Shown one piece after another: positions 33,678-43,277 of a DNA stretch of 64,000 nucleotides. A program made the translations under genes and the position numbers. Each line of letters starts with the position of its first letter. The first letter of the stretch is position 1. The stretch is from Filomicrobium insigne (GTDB lineage: Bacteria > Pseudomonadota > Alphaproteobacteria > Rhizobiales > Hyphomicrobiaceae), in assembly GCF_900104305.1 (NCBI RefSeq), contig NZ_FNJC01000001.1, positions 1,245,168 to 1,309,167 of the forward strand. Direction: 5' to 3'. The notes beneath the pieces are model-generated. The model saw only the letters and a list, made by a program, of their open reading frames with translations. It did no database searches and was not told the DNA's origin.

Positions 33678-35711
33678 TCAGTTCAATGAAGAGAGATCAA
33701 GTGGGGACGGCGGTTCGCCATTCGCGTGGCGCGATATGATCGCGGCATAGGCATGCTCGACGTGCTGAACGGTTCTTGGCGTATCAAAAAGCGCGCTTGT
33801 GTGACGTGAGCTTTGCAACTTCGATTTTAGCGTTCTGAGCGCTGAAGGATTGTGCGCGAGTTGCACTGCAGTGTTTTTGTAGGCAGCGATGTCGGCAGTT
33901 ATTAATTCGGGTAGTTGGCACGCCGTGAGAAGGCTTGTGGCGACGCGGCCTGCGAAGGATGACCCTGTGCAGGTTAGGATCGGGATGCCCATCCAGAGAG
34001 CATCGCTCGCCGTCGTATGTGCATTGTAGGGCAGGGTGTCGAGCACTAGGTCAATGTGGGCGTGACGCGCCAGGTGGTCCGGATTGGACGCACGCGGGGC
34101 GAAGACAATACGCTCCGGTTCGACGCCGCGAAGTACGGCTGCTTCGCGGAGATTCTCTCGGCCTTCAGCCGTGCTATCGAGCAGCCACAGGATGCTGTTG
34201 GGGACGGCCTTGAGGATACGCATCCATACATCGAATATTTCCGGCGTGATTTTGAATGCGTTGTTGAAACACGAAAACACAAATGCGTTGTCTGGCAATC
34301 CGCATTCCGCGCGAGTTGGTGGCAGTTCGCTGACCTTTCGGTTTCGGTCGTTTGGCTGGTATGGCCCTGGCAGCCAGATCGGGTTTTCCGCAAAGTTATG
34401 AGCGTTTTCGCGCGGTATCACGATGGGGTCAGCGAGGACATAATCATAGCATGCACTCCCTGACGTGCCTGGCCAGCCGAGGTAGAGAACTTGGATCGGT
34501 GCAGGCCGCTTCGCAAAAATCTCCATGCGGTTGTGTTGGTTAAAGCCCTGTAGATCGATCGCGATGTCTAGCTCGAGCTGCTTCATGGCGTGTGCAATTT
34601 GTGGACTGGATAGGTTTGAGACATCCACAAACTTATCGAAAGCCGTCTCCATGCGTTGTCGCATCGGAGTCTTTTCGATGGGCCCATAGGATATTCCGAC
34701 AACCTCAAACTTTTCGCGATCATGGAGTTCAATGAGTTCGCTAATGAGGTATGCCGTTGCGTGTTCGCGAAAGTCAGCGGAGACATAGGCAAGGCGGATC
34801 TTGCCGGTGTTTGCTCTTCGAGCGGATGTAGTTCGGGGAACCGTTGTCGAGGTGAGCGTTTGAGAAGCCGCGCGCGCCGCCTTAAAGCAAGCGGACGCAT
34901 CCCCGCTGATTAGTGTGATCAGGTAGGGGCTAGGCGCACCGTTGTTCGTTTGCGAACGGCTCTCAGGTGGAGGGTGGTCTAATGCTGCGAGCAGCATTTC
35001 GGACTCTGTCTGGTAGTTTGTCCAGTCGCAGATTCTGAGCCGCGCAAGCATCAAGCCACTTCTGGCTGCAACATTTTCAGGCTGATGTTTCAGGATTGAA
35101 GAATACTGCTCAATCGCGGCAGGGAATTTCTTGTTGCGGTATAGCTGCTTAGCAAACTGGAGCCGGAATTCAATATCGGTGGGGGCCAGAGCGCAGGCGC
35201 GCTGAAAGGCCAGTTCGGCGTTCTCAAATTGGTAATCGCGCCGGAATGCGATCGCGAGGTTGAACAACATGCTGGCGTGTTTTGGCCAACGCTTGGCGGC
35301 ACTTGTGAAGTGATCTATGGCTTCGGCGAGGCGGCCTGTTTCCAAGAGCACGAGACCCAGGGTCATTGCTGCTACGTCTAATTCGGGGTCTCTTTGGAGG
35401 CAGTCCTTGAGTATTGGCTCGGCTTCGTTGAAGCGCTGGAGCTTGTACAACATGGTCGCGTAGTTGAATTTCAAGCCCGCGTCGTTTGGGGTGGAGTTAA
35501 CTGCGCGCTGCATGAGATCGAGGGCGGCGCTGGGATAGCCCTGTTCGAACCTGGTGATGGCTAAGTATCCCAGGACCTCTCCGTCATGGGGCGCGCGTTT
35601 AAGATACTTGACGTACGCGGCTTGCGCGCCGCGGAGATCGCCGCGGCGGTGAAGGCCTATAGCTTTGTCGCGCAGTTGGGCGACTTGCTGACGTGATTTC
35701 GGTTTTCGCAT
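33678..35711 (-). CDS. TPR-containing SPINDLY/O-GlcNAc-transferase-like protein (GT41)
   Basis: A 677-residue protein. The first 230 or so residues are TPR repeats (GLHRRGDLRGAQAAYVKYLK; SALDLMQRAVNSTPNDAGLK and more). The C-terminal part is the GT41 catalytic region with KIRLAYVSADFREHATAYL, RPAPIQVLYLGWPGTSG and VLDTLPYNAHTTASDALWMG. Family members attach GlcNAc or other sugars to Ser/Thr of proteins such as flagellin; the target here is unknown. Confidence 0.88.
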   Translation of the reverse strand: MRKPKSRQQVAQLRDKAIGLHRRGDLRGAQAAYVKYLKRAPHDGEVLGYLAITRFEQGYPSAALDLMQRAVNSTPNDAGLKFNYATMLYKLQRFNEAEPILKDCLQRDPELDVAAMTLGLVLLETGRLAEAIDHFTSAAKRWPKHASMLFNLAIAFRRDYQFENAELAFQRACALAPTDIEFRLQFAKQLYRNKKFPAAIEQYSSILKHQPENVAARSGLMLARLRICDWTNYQTESEMLLAALDHPPPESRSQTNNGAPSPYLITLISGDASACFKAARAASQTLTSTTVPRTTSARRANTGKIRLAYVSADFREHATAYLISELIELHDREKFEVVGISYGPIEKTPMRQRMETAFDKFVDVSNLSSPQIAHAMKQLELDIAIDLQGFNQHNRMEIFAKRPAPIQVLYLGWPGTSGSACYDYVLADPIVIPRENAHNFAENPIWLPGPYQPNDRNRKVSELPPTRAECGLPDNAFVFSCFNNAFKITPEIFDVWMRILKAVPNSILWLLDSTAEGRENLREAAVLRGVEPERIVFAPRASNPDHLARHAHIDLVLDTLPYNAHTTASDALWMGIPILTCTGSSFAGRVATSLLTACQLPELITADIAAYKNTAVQLAHNPSALRTLKSKLQSSRHTSALFDTPRTVQHVEHAYAAIISRHANGEPPSPLDLSSLN

Positions 35712-35933
35712 CGCATCTCCGCCGCGTGTCGCTGAGCCTCACCGGAGAGTGGCTGGGCTTCTGCGTGATGGTAGCGGAGGATAAGGTGCCTCTCTAGAGG
35801 GGCGATAATAACCCACAGGTACTTGAGCGCAAATTCGCACGTGGAGGTATGCAGGCGCGAGTTCTTCACGCCTGCTGTGCTCCCAAAGTTTCTTGTGACG
35901 ATTATGCTGAGATTGACTCAGCGGATCGTGCCG

Positions 35934-36524
35934 TCATTTGGCGGTTGTGTGCGCGGCGGGAATCTTCGCGCCATCGAGTTTGTAAGACCAGGGCAGGCCC
36001 GCGTTCTTCCAACCGTTGATGGTTCGTCGGCCCTCTTTTGACGCGTCGCCTTCGAACCCGTCGTAAACGCTATAGACGTTCGTGTAGCCAGCTGCGGCCA
36101 AGGCATTGACGGATTTTGCACTTCGGTCTCCGGAGCGGCACATGACGATAACCATGTCGGATTTGCTCAGGCCCTTTTGGCTGAGCGCCGCATCGACGTT
36201 GGCGACGAACGAGGTGTTGGGTGCAAGTTTAAACCTGTTTTTTGCTGCATCCCACGTCGCTGGATAGACCATCTCGACGAACGGAACGTGTGTATCAATT
36301 TCGCCGGTTGCGCCAACGAACATCAACTCCGCGCTGGTTCTCACGTCGACGAACAAGACTTTCGAGCGATTGCTTGTCACTTCGTCGAAAGCTTCTTTCG
36401 CGCTGAAGTACTTTTTAAGCACGGTCTGTTTTGAGGTTGGGACTTCAGCTGTTGCGTTTGCGTGCCCAGGGGCGGCGATCACAAAAGCAAGAAGTGTAAG
36501 GATGATGCCGATGCGGCGGGACAT
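35934..36524 (-). CDS. secreted rhodanese-domain protein
   Basis: A 196-residue protein with a signal peptide (IGIILTLLAFVIAAPGHANA) and one rhodanese domain whose active loop is VIVMCRSGDRSA, with catalytic Cys and a normal-length six-residue loop. Rhodaneses transfer sulfane sulfur. The opening DVRTSAEL matches the family. It is monocistronic between intergenic gaps of about 220 and 240 bases. Confidence 0.85.
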   Translation of the reverse strand: MSRRIGIILTLLAFVIAAPGHANATAEVPTSKQTVLKKYFSAKEAFDEVTSNRSKVLFVDVRTSAELMFVGATGEIDTHVPFVEMVYPATWDAAKNRFKLAPNTSFVANVDAALSQKGLSKSDMVIVMCRSGDRSAKSVNALAAAGYTNVYSVYDGFEGDASKEGRRTINGWKNAGLPWSYKLDGAKIPAAHTTAK

Positions 36525-36749
36525 GGGGGTGGTCCTTTTCTGGCACGACTTTTCCGATTGAGTGGCCGGGATAGCCGAAATCTATAAGAGCCTTCCGATC
36601 ATCGATCGTGTCGATGCAATTGAGACACAGCAGATTCTGATTGAGGCCGGCTTGTGTTCAAAAAGTTGACTGAAAACGTATAGATATGCTCCATAAGGTT
36701 GATGATCAGCGTTCCGATGGATGAGTGCTTGGCATGTAACGCGCTGATC

Positions 36750-36764
36750 TTGAGAATTATTCTT
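36750..36764 (+). promoter_or_regulatory. iron-responsive (Irr/Fur-like) box before the TonB receptor
   Basis: TTGAGAATTATTCTT contains the dyad AGAAT-T-ATTCT and resembles the Irr iron-control element (TTTAGAA-N-TTCTAAA type) or half of a Fur box. It lies 18 bases before the receptor start. The match is partial. Confidence 0.4.
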
Positions 36765-36781
36765 CGATGGAGTGCGTTGCT

Positions 36782-39175
36782 ATGACGACCGGCACCTGCC
36801 TTGATAATGAAGCGTTGAGTTCCAGTGGAAAAGCGAAAAAACCAATCTCACTCGCCTATCAGGGGCTCAAAGTTTCGACCGGTGTCGCTTCGCTTGTGAC
36901 GCTGCCGAGTGCTTATTCGACCGCTCAGGCCCAGGACGCAACAGCTACGCCTCTTCCAGAACTTGTTGTTGAGGGGCAAGCCCCGAAAAAGAAGGCGGCT
37001 AAGCCAAAAAAGCCATCACCGGCACCTGTATATGAGCCGGCCGAGGTGATGCCTGCACCCGCGGTTACGAATGCTTCGGAAGGCGGCAATTCGACATTTG
37101 CGTTGACGCCAGCCAGTGGCAACACCTCGCAGGCCGGGACGGGTATTGGACGGTTGCCGGGTACGGTTCAGGATGTGCCCAAGATTGTGAATGTTGTGCC
37201 TCAGCAGATTTTGGAGCAGCAGGGTATTCAATCGCTTGAGCGTGCCCTTCAAAATGTACCGGGTGTCACTGTCGCGATTGGCGAAGGGGGTCCGCCCAAC
37301 GGTGACCAGTTCCGTATTCGCGGTATTGAAGCGCGCGGCGACATCTACACCGACGGTTTGCGTGATTTCGGTATCTTCACGCGTGATGCCTTCAATTATG
37401 AATCCGTTCAGGTTTTGAAGGGGCCTTCATCTGGGACCTTTGGTCAGGGTACGGCCGGTGGCGCAATTAATACGCAGTCCAAGACGGCGCGGCTCGATAC
37501 TTTCTCCAGTGGAGCAGTCTCGCTTGGCAGTGGCTCACTGAAGCGCACGACAGTTGATGGCAACTACCAGCTGAATGAGACCTCGGCTATTCGCATCAAC
37601 GGTATGTTCCAGGATGACGAGAATCCCGATCGCGACCTGATCGAGTCCAACCGCTGGGGTGTGGCTGCGTCTCTTGGTCTGGGACTTGGCACGAATACCG
37701 AACTGGTCGTCAACTACTTCCACCAGAAGGAAGACCGCGTTCCTGATTACGGTATCCCAGGCGTGCTACGACCGGGCTCAACGGTCGGGCAGCCGCTTTC
37801 GGAATACGGTGTTCCGCGCTCAAACTTCTACGGGTTTGATACGGATACCGATAAGACTCAGGTTGATGCGCTGACCGCCAAGTTCAAGCACACTTTCAAC
37901 CCGTTCTTCACGGTGTACAACGATACGCGCGTGACGGGGTATGATCGGACGTTCGCCGCAACTCAGGCGAACTGCCAACGGTCTGGCACTGTGCCAACGG
38001 CCTGTTCCGATAGTTTCTTCACGACCGGCGACTATAACGGCGTAACGCGTGGCGGCCCGTCGCCTTACGAGCTGGATGGCTGGGCATTTCAGAACGTGAC
38101 GTCGGCTGTCGCCAAGTTCAATACCGGCATGTTCCGCCACGAGCTTGTCGCCGGTGTCGACTACGTTCGCGAAAGCAACGAACGCCAGGGATACAGCTAT
38201 TCGCCGGGCCGACCGGATGGCACGATCGTTGATCCTAGCCATGCCTCACCTTTCAGGTGGAAGCTCGGCACCAAGAGGGAGTCCGATAGCAGAAACCTCG
38301 GTCTGTTCGTGAGCGATCGTCTCTGGCTGACACCGCAGCTTTCCGTCGTCGGTGGCGTTCGTTGGGACGATTTCGAAGCCGAAACCAATAACGGCGGCAC
38401 GATCACGAAAACAGATAATGAAATGACGAACCCGAATGCGAGCGTCATTTGGGAACCGGTGCCGAACCAGAACCTTTACTTCTCGTGGGCAAGAGCCCAG
38501 AGCCCGCAAGGGTCCTACATCACGGGCGAAAGCGTTTCGAGTTCTGTTCTGGAGCCAGAAGAAGCCGAGACGTTTGAGGTCGGTACGAAGCTGAACTTCC
38601 TAAATGGAAAGCTCGGGTTCACAGGTGCGATCTTCAAGGTGACGAAGGATAACGCCTACGGTATCGACCCGGATTCGGGTCTCATCAACGATAGTCGTGG
38701 TCGTGGGGAGAGTTATGAGATCCGCGGTGTGGAGCTTGGTGTTACGGGGCGGATACTGCCTGACGTGACGATTTTCGGTGGCTACACTTACCTGGATACA
38801 CAAATTGTCGACAACGGACAGGGAGAGCCCAATGTCGGCAATCAGATGTGGCTCGTTCCCGAACATGCAGCATCACTTTGGGCGACTTACGATGCATCCG
38901 ATTGGCTGCTGCGTCCTGCTGGTCTGACCGGTGAGTGGTTGTGGGGTGCCGGCGTTCGCTATCAGAGTGAGATCTTCCTGAACTCCGACAACAGTCTGAA
39001 GGTGCCGTCGAGCTTCACTTTCGATGCGATGACGTCTTACGAGTTCAACAACTACAAGATCACGCTCAATGGCTACAACCTTACGGACGAGCTGAACTAC
39101 GACCAGCTCTGGACAAGTCGTGCTGTTCCGTCAAAGGGGCGCACCTTCACTGTCACCGGTGCGGTGAAATTCTAA
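36782..39175 (+). CDS. TonB-dependent siderophore receptor (Fiu-like)
   Basis: A 797-residue outer-membrane receptor. After a long N-terminus with a hydrophobic stretch and a TonB-box-like PELVVEG, a Pro/Lys-rich linker (KKKAAKPKKPSPAP) leads to the plug domain (VPQQILEQQGIQSLERALQNVPGV; FRIRGIEARGDIYTDGLRD) and a beta barrel ending FTVTGAVKF with terminal Phe. Start chosen at 36782, which has GGAG nine bases upstream; an ATG at 36767 also exists. The Sel1, PepSY and PiuC neighbours mark it as a catecholate-type iron receptor. Confidence 0.88.
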   Translation: MTTGTCLDNEALSSSGKAKKPISLAYQGLKVSTGVASLVTLPSAYSTAQAQDATATPLPELVVEGQAPKKKAAKPKKPSPAPVYEPAEVMPAPAVTNASEGGNSTFALTPASGNTSQAGTGIGRLPGTVQDVPKIVNVVPQQILEQQGIQSLERALQNVPGVTVAIGEGGPPNGDQFRIRGIEARGDIYTDGLRDFGIFTRDAFNYESVQVLKGPSSGTFGQGTAGGAINTQSKTARLDTFSSGAVSLGSGSLKRTTVDGNYQLNETSAIRINGMFQDDENPDRDLIESNRWGVAASLGLGLGTNTELVVNYFHQKEDRVPDYGIPGVLRPGSTVGQPLSEYGVPRSNFYGFDTDTDKTQVDALTAKFKHTFNPFFTVYNDTRVTGYDRTFAATQANCQRSGTVPTACSDSFFTTGDYNGVTRGGPSPYELDGWAFQNVTSAVAKFNTGMFRHELVAGVDYVRESNERQGYSYSPGRPDGTIVDPSHASPFRWKLGTKRESDSRNLGLFVSDRLWLTPQLSVVGGVRWDDFEAETNNGGTITKTDNEMTNPNASVIWEPVPNQNLYFSWARAQSPQGSYITGESVSSSVLEPEEAETFEVGTKLNFLNGKLGFTGAIFKVTKDNAYGIDPDSGLINDSRGRGESYEIRGVELGVTGRILPDVTIFGGYTYLDTQIVDNGQGEPNVGNQMWLVPEHAASLWATYDASDWLLRPAGLTGEWLWGAGVRYQSEIFLNSDNSLKVPSSFTFDAMTSYEFNNYKITLNGYNLTDELNYDQLWTSRAVPSKGRTFTVTGAVKF

Positions 39176-39246
39176 GACATCCTTGCGTTGGCAATCTTGT
39201 TGGCGGGTCGGCCTCGTGCTGCCTGCCAACACTCACGGTTACATCA

Positions 39247-40020
39247 ATGTCGATACCTAGCACTTTTGCCATCTCGGCTTACGACTTGCCGCTGGATGCG
39301 CAGCAGCAATTGCGACTTTCGCCAGGCTACCTAGCGCAATGGGCGCGTTCGGAAGCGTGTGGCGGAAGTTCCGCGGCTCAACTGATCCTGGGTCATCTCT
39401 TGCTCAATGGGCATGGTGTGACTGCGGATCACGCCGCGGCCTATCGCGCGTTTCTCGACGCGGCACGCGATGACTCTGCGGACGCGATGAACATGGTCGG
39501 GCGTTGCTACGAACGTGGTTGGGGCGTTCCCGTAGATTTTGCCGAGGCCGCGACGTGGTATCGCCGCGCCGCTGATCGCTCCCATACCTGGGCCCAGTTC
39601 AACCTTGGAAGCTTGCTCCTTCACGGGCAGGGCGTGTCCGCCGACTTACAGCACGCCCTTGCGTTGTTCGTGCGTTCGGCGCGCGGCGGCAACGCAAAGG
39701 CCATGAACATGCTTGGGCGTTATCGCGAGGAAGGATGGGTCGGCCGCGTCAAGTTGAATTCGGCGCGTCGTTGGTATTGGCGTGCTGCGATCAGGGGGTG
39801 TTATCGCGGGCAGTTCCACTTTGGCCGATTTCTCTCGGACGAAGGGCAAGTCGCAAAAGCTACATCCTGGTTCCAGGCTTCGCTCGAAAGCGCACCTCGG
39901 GAGTTCTCAATCGAAATCGCGCCCTATTTAGCTCGTCATGCCGACCCGCGTATTCGCTCGGTTGGTCTCGCGGCGATGGAGCGACTTAAGACAGCGCCAC
40001 GGGAGCGGGCCGCCGAATGA
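39247..40020 (+). CDS. Sel1-repeat (TPR-like) protein
   Basis: A 257-residue protein with about four Sel1 repeats (AAQLILGHLLLNGHGVTADHA; AMNMVGRCYERGWGVPVDFAEA; AQFNLGSLLLHGQGVSADLQ; AMNMLGRYREEGW). No signal peptide. In many proteobacteria such a protein lies between a Fiu-type receptor and PiuC. It overlaps the PepSY gene start by four bases. Confidence 0.82.
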   Translation: MSIPSTFAISAYDLPLDAQQQLRLSPGYLAQWARSEACGGSSAAQLILGHLLLNGHGVTADHAAAYRAFLDAARDDSADAMNMVGRCYERGWGVPVDFAEAATWYRRAADRSHTWAQFNLGSLLLHGQGVSADLQHALALFVRSARGGNAKAMNMLGRYREEGWVGRVKLNSARRWYWRAAIRGCYRGQFHFGRFLSDEGQVAKATSWFQASLESAPREFSIEIAPYLARHADPRIRSVGLAAMERLKTAPRERAAE

Positions 40021-40652
40021 AACAGTTACGTGAATTTCTGCACATCGGCGATCGCCCATTCTGGTTGCGTCACCTGCATCGCTGGCACTGGATCAGCGCG
40101 GCAATTTCCTTGGTGGGGATGATGCTGTTCGCCATCACGGGAATTACCTTGAACCATGCCCGGCAGATTGAGGCGGGTCCGCAGGTCACATCGCGGGAGG
40201 GGACGCTTCCGCCTGCCCTTCTTAAAGAGCTTGCCACGAAGGAAGGCGAGAAAGAGCGACCCCTCCCGGACTCGGTCCAGGATTGGCTCAGTCGAGAGCT
40301 GTCGATTAGCGTCGGTGAACGTGCTGCCGAGTGGTCGGAACAGGAGGTGTATGTCTCCCTGCCACGTCCGGGCGGAGATGCCTGGCTGACGATTGATCGC
40401 GCTCAGGGCGCCGTTCTTTACGAGCTCACCAACCGGGGTTGGATCTCGTACCTTAATGACCTTCACAAAGGCCGGAATGCAGGGCTCGTCTGGTCCCTCT
40501 TTATCGACGCGTTCGCAGCAGCCTGTCTGATCTTCTGTTTCACCGGTTTGTTCCTTCTGCAAATGCACGCTGTGCGACGTCCGTCGACGTGGCCGATGGT
40601 TGGCGTTGGCATCGCAGTTCCGGTGGCAATCCTTCTTCTGTTTGTTCACTGA
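40017..40652 (+). CDS. PepSY-associated transmembrane protein
   Basis: A 211-residue inner-membrane protein with helices at about 27-48, 158-180 and 188-208 and a periplasmic PepSY region between. The conserved HLHRWHWISAAI at the first helix gives histidines that could ligate haem. Such proteins act as ferric or flavin-linked reductases in siderophore loci. Followed 14 bases later by DUF2271. Confidence 0.8.
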   Translation: MKQLREFLHIGDRPFWLRHLHRWHWISAAISLVGMMLFAITGITLNHARQIEAGPQVTSREGTLPPALLKELATKEGEKERPLPDSVQDWLSRELSISVGERAAEWSEQEVYVSLPRPGGDAWLTIDRAQGAVLYELTNRGWISYLNDLHKGRNAGLVWSLFIDAFAAACLIFCFTGLFLLQMHAVRRPSTWPMVGVGIAVPVAILLLFVH

Positions 40653-40666
40653 ACGAGGCTTATACG

Positions 40667-41182
40667 ATGCGCAAACTCCTGACCCTCGGCTTGTCCAGTC
40701 TTGCGACTGGTCCCGCATTCGCTGCGGAACTCGCCGTCACGATTGAAGTGCCGCAGCTCAAGGTTGCCGAATATCATCGTCCCTATGTCGCATCCTGGAT
40801 TGAGACCAGCGATGGCGGGCTCGTTGCGAATTTGGGTGTCTGGTACGACACCGCGCAGCGAGACAATGGCGGGAACAAGTGGCTCAAAGACATGCGGCTT
40901 TGGTGGCGTCGCGCGGGTCGCGCCCTCGAAATGCCTGTCGATGGCCTGAGTAGTCCGACGCGTCCTCCTGGAAAACACGACGTCGACCTTACGTTCGCTG
41001 AACCTAAAATCGCGGGACTGGCCGATGGTCAGTATGCGCTGGTCGTGGAGGCCGCGCGAGAAGTGGGCGGACGCGAGGTCGTGCGCATTCCCTTCCAATG
41101 GCCTCCGCAGGCTGAAGAAAGCAAGACGGTGAGCGGAGCCGAAGAACTCGGCGCGATCACTCTGCGCGTCCAGCCCAAATAA
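40667..41182 (+). CDS. secreted DUF2271 protein
   Basis: A 171-residue protein with a signal peptide (KLLTLGLSSLATGPAFA-A) and the DUF2271 domain (VASWIETSDGGLVANLGVWY; WLKDMRLWWRRAG). DUF2271 genes cluster with PepSY, DUF4198 and ApbE, and a role in periplasmic flavin-linked electron transfer to iron has been proposed. No clear flavinylation consensus (S/T-G-A-T/S) is visible; only SGAEEL occurs. Confidence 0.82.
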   Translation: MRKLLTLGLSSLATGPAFAAELAVTIEVPQLKVAEYHRPYVASWIETSDGGLVANLGVWYDTAQRDNGGNKWLKDMRLWWRRAGRALEMPVDGLSSPTRPPGKHDVDLTFAEPKIAGLADGQYALVVEAAREVGGREVVRIPFQWPPQAEESKTVSGAEELGAITLRVQPK

Positions 41183-41199
41183 ACCGAGGAGCGATTCAA

Positions 41200-42069
41200 A
41201 TGAAGTTTCCGGGCAAGCTACTTGTCGTATCTCTTTGCCTGTTGCTGCCGACGGCGGCTCAGGCGCATCGGTCCTGGCTGTTCCCGTCTTCGACGGTTTT
41301 TTCCAAAGCGGGCAGCTGGGTTTCGATTGACGCGGCGCGGTCGAATGATCTGTTCTACTTCGATCACTTTCCCATGCTCTTGAGCAATGTTGATGCGCAG
41401 CCTGAAGAGCTCGCCAAGATGCGTCGGCGTAATCGTGGTGCTGCACCGGCCATAGAAATTTCCGCTCCTGACGGTGGAAAGCTCGATCCGAAGTTCGGCC
41501 ATGTCGGGCGTTTCCGTACGACTTTTGATGTTCCCCTGGAAAAGAGCGGCACCTACAAGATGTCGGTTTTCGAAACGGGAATGTTTGCGCGCTACAAGCT
41601 CAACGGCGAAGAGAAGCGGTGGCGCGGGACGGAAGAAACTTTCGAAAAAGAGATTCCGAAAGACGCAGAAGAATTACGGGTTACCGATCGGTCTAGCCGG
41701 GTCGAGACCTTTGTCACGGTCGGGAACCCGACAAAGGACGTTCTCAAACCTACCGGTGCCGGTCTGGAGTTGGAGCCGGTAACGCACCCTAATGATCTTT
41801 ACGCAAAAGAGACCGCGACGTTTAAGTTTCTTCTAGACGGAAAGCCCGCAGCGGGAATTAAGGTTTCGGTCATCCGTGGCGGTATTCGCTATCGGGACGC
41901 GCTCGGCGAGATTGAAGCGACGACTGGTGACGATGGAACCGTCAAGGTGACGTGGCCGGAGCCGGGAATGTACTTCATCTCCGCATCCGCCCGTCGCGAA
42001 GCGTCTGAGCCCAAGGGCCGGCAAATGAGCGCCGGTTATGCGGCGACTTTGGAAGTCTTGCCGCAGTGA
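41200..42069 (+). CDS. secreted DUF4198 protein
   Basis: A 289-residue protein with a signal peptide (LLVVSLCLLLPTAAQA-H) and the DUF4198 hallmark mature start HRSWLFPSS. Beta-rich carboxypeptidase-regulatory-like fold towards the end (GIKVSVIRGGIRYRDALGEI). The family is a presumed periplasmic metal or nickel/iron handling protein. It shares its stop with the ApbE start (GTGA overlap at 42066-42069). Confidence 0.82.
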   Translation: MKFPGKLLVVSLCLLLPTAAQAHRSWLFPSSTVFSKAGSWVSIDAARSNDLFYFDHFPMLLSNVDAQPEELAKMRRRNRGAAPAIEISAPDGGKLDPKFGHVGRFRTTFDVPLEKSGTYKMSVFETGMFARYKLNGEEKRWRGTEETFEKEIPKDAEELRVTDRSSRVETFVTVGNPTKDVLKPTGAGLELEPVTHPNDLYAKETATFKFLLDGKPAAGIKVSVIRGGIRYRDALGEIEATTGDDGTVKVTWPEPGMYFISASARREASEPKGRQMSAGYAATLEVLPQ

Positions 42070-43160
42070 GCGGTTCGTCTGAAGGCCTGGAAGCAGCGCC
42101 GGATCCGTCCGGCGCTCTTTCGCCTGTGCCGATTACGGCAGACGAGCGGATCGTACTGATTCCACCCCATATCCCATCTGGACTGGCTCGGGTGCGGAGC
42201 GGCGGCGCCGTCCACGAAGTCGCTGGCGAGACCATGGGAACCACATGGTCGATCCGTGCCGTCGTGAACAATGCCGTTGTGTTGGAGCAGGTGCGTGGGC
42301 GGGTGGAGCGTGTGTTCGCGCGTATCATCGCGCAAATGAGCACGTGGGACTCGCAATCCGATATTAGCCGTTTCAACGACGGGCCAGCCGGAAGCTGTCA
42401 CGCGCTCGAGACGGAATTTTTCCACGTGCTCAATGCAGCGCTGCGGCTCGCGCGAGAGACAAGTGGCGCTTATGATCCGACCTCAGGCGCGCTTGTGGAT
42501 CTTTGGGGATTTGGAGCGAAGCCCTGGAATGGGGAGGAGCCGTCCGCCGCAGATGTGCAGAGCGTATTGCAGTCTTCAGGTTGGCAGCGGTTGTTATTCG
42601 ATCCGGAGGGATTGTCCATTACGCAACCGGGTGGTTTGCGGTTGGATCTGTCGTCCATCGCCAAAGGCTATGCGGTCGATGCGGTTGCCGCGTTGCTTAA
42701 GGCCAACGGCGTTCGCAGCTTCCTGGTCGAGGTTGGTGGAGAGCTTTGCGGTGAGGGTGTAAAGCCCGACGGATTACCCTGGTGGGTCTCTCTGTCCCCG
42801 CAGGGTCTGGCAGGTGAAGCTGAGAGCATGCTTTTCGCCGATCCGGTTGTGGCTTTACACGGTTTCTCCGTGGCCACGTCCGGGACCGGCATTCGCAACC
42901 GTGATGTCGGTGGGGAGCGTGTCAGCCATCTTATTGATCCGCGCACCGGCTATCCCGTTGCCAACGAGATCGTGTCCATCACAGTTCTTCATAAGTCCTG
43001 CATGCTTGCGGACGCTGAGGCGACGGCGATCTGTATTCTCGGTGCGGATGAGGGTGCGGCCTATGCGTGTCGCAAGAAGCTGGCTGCCGTCTTCACTATC
43101 GATAAAGGCGATGGCCTGGAGCTTCGTTTAACTCCTTACGCCAAGGCCATGCTCGACTGA
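42066..43160 (+). CDS. apbE: FAD:protein FMN transferase (ApbE family)
   Basis: A 364-residue enzyme that links FMN to Thr/Ser of target proteins in the periplasm. Core motifs are GETMGTTWSIR (about 57-67), DLSSIAKGYAVDAVA, VEVGGELCGEG and SHLIDPRTGYPV. A GTG start overlaps the DUF4198 stop. The first 55 residues do not look like a signal peptide or lipobox, unusual for an enzyme expected outside the cytoplasm, so the true start or location is uncertain. Confidence 0.85.
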   Translation: MSGSSEGLEAAPDPSGALSPVPITADERIVLIPPHIPSGLARVRSGGAVHEVAGETMGTTWSIRAVVNNAVVLEQVRGRVERVFARIIAQMSTWDSQSDISRFNDGPAGSCHALETEFFHVLNAALRLARETSGAYDPTSGALVDLWGFGAKPWNGEEPSAADVQSVLQSSGWQRLLFDPEGLSITQPGGLRLDLSSIAKGYAVDAVAALLKANGVRSFLVEVGGELCGEGVKPDGLPWWVSLSPQGLAGEAESMLFADPVVALHGFSVATSGTGIRNRDVGGERVSHLIDPRTGYPVANEIVSITVLHKSCMLADAEATAICILGADEGAAYACRKKLAAVFTIDKGDGLELRLTPYAKAMLD

Positions 43161-43277
43161 AGAGTGCGAATGCTTGGGAGCGGCAACGTTGCACGCCTTG
43201 AAACTTGACAAAAATAGTCATGTTGTAGCTTTTCCTAACTCTTACGATCTCTTGTCGCTGTTCCGGGAAGCTTAAAA

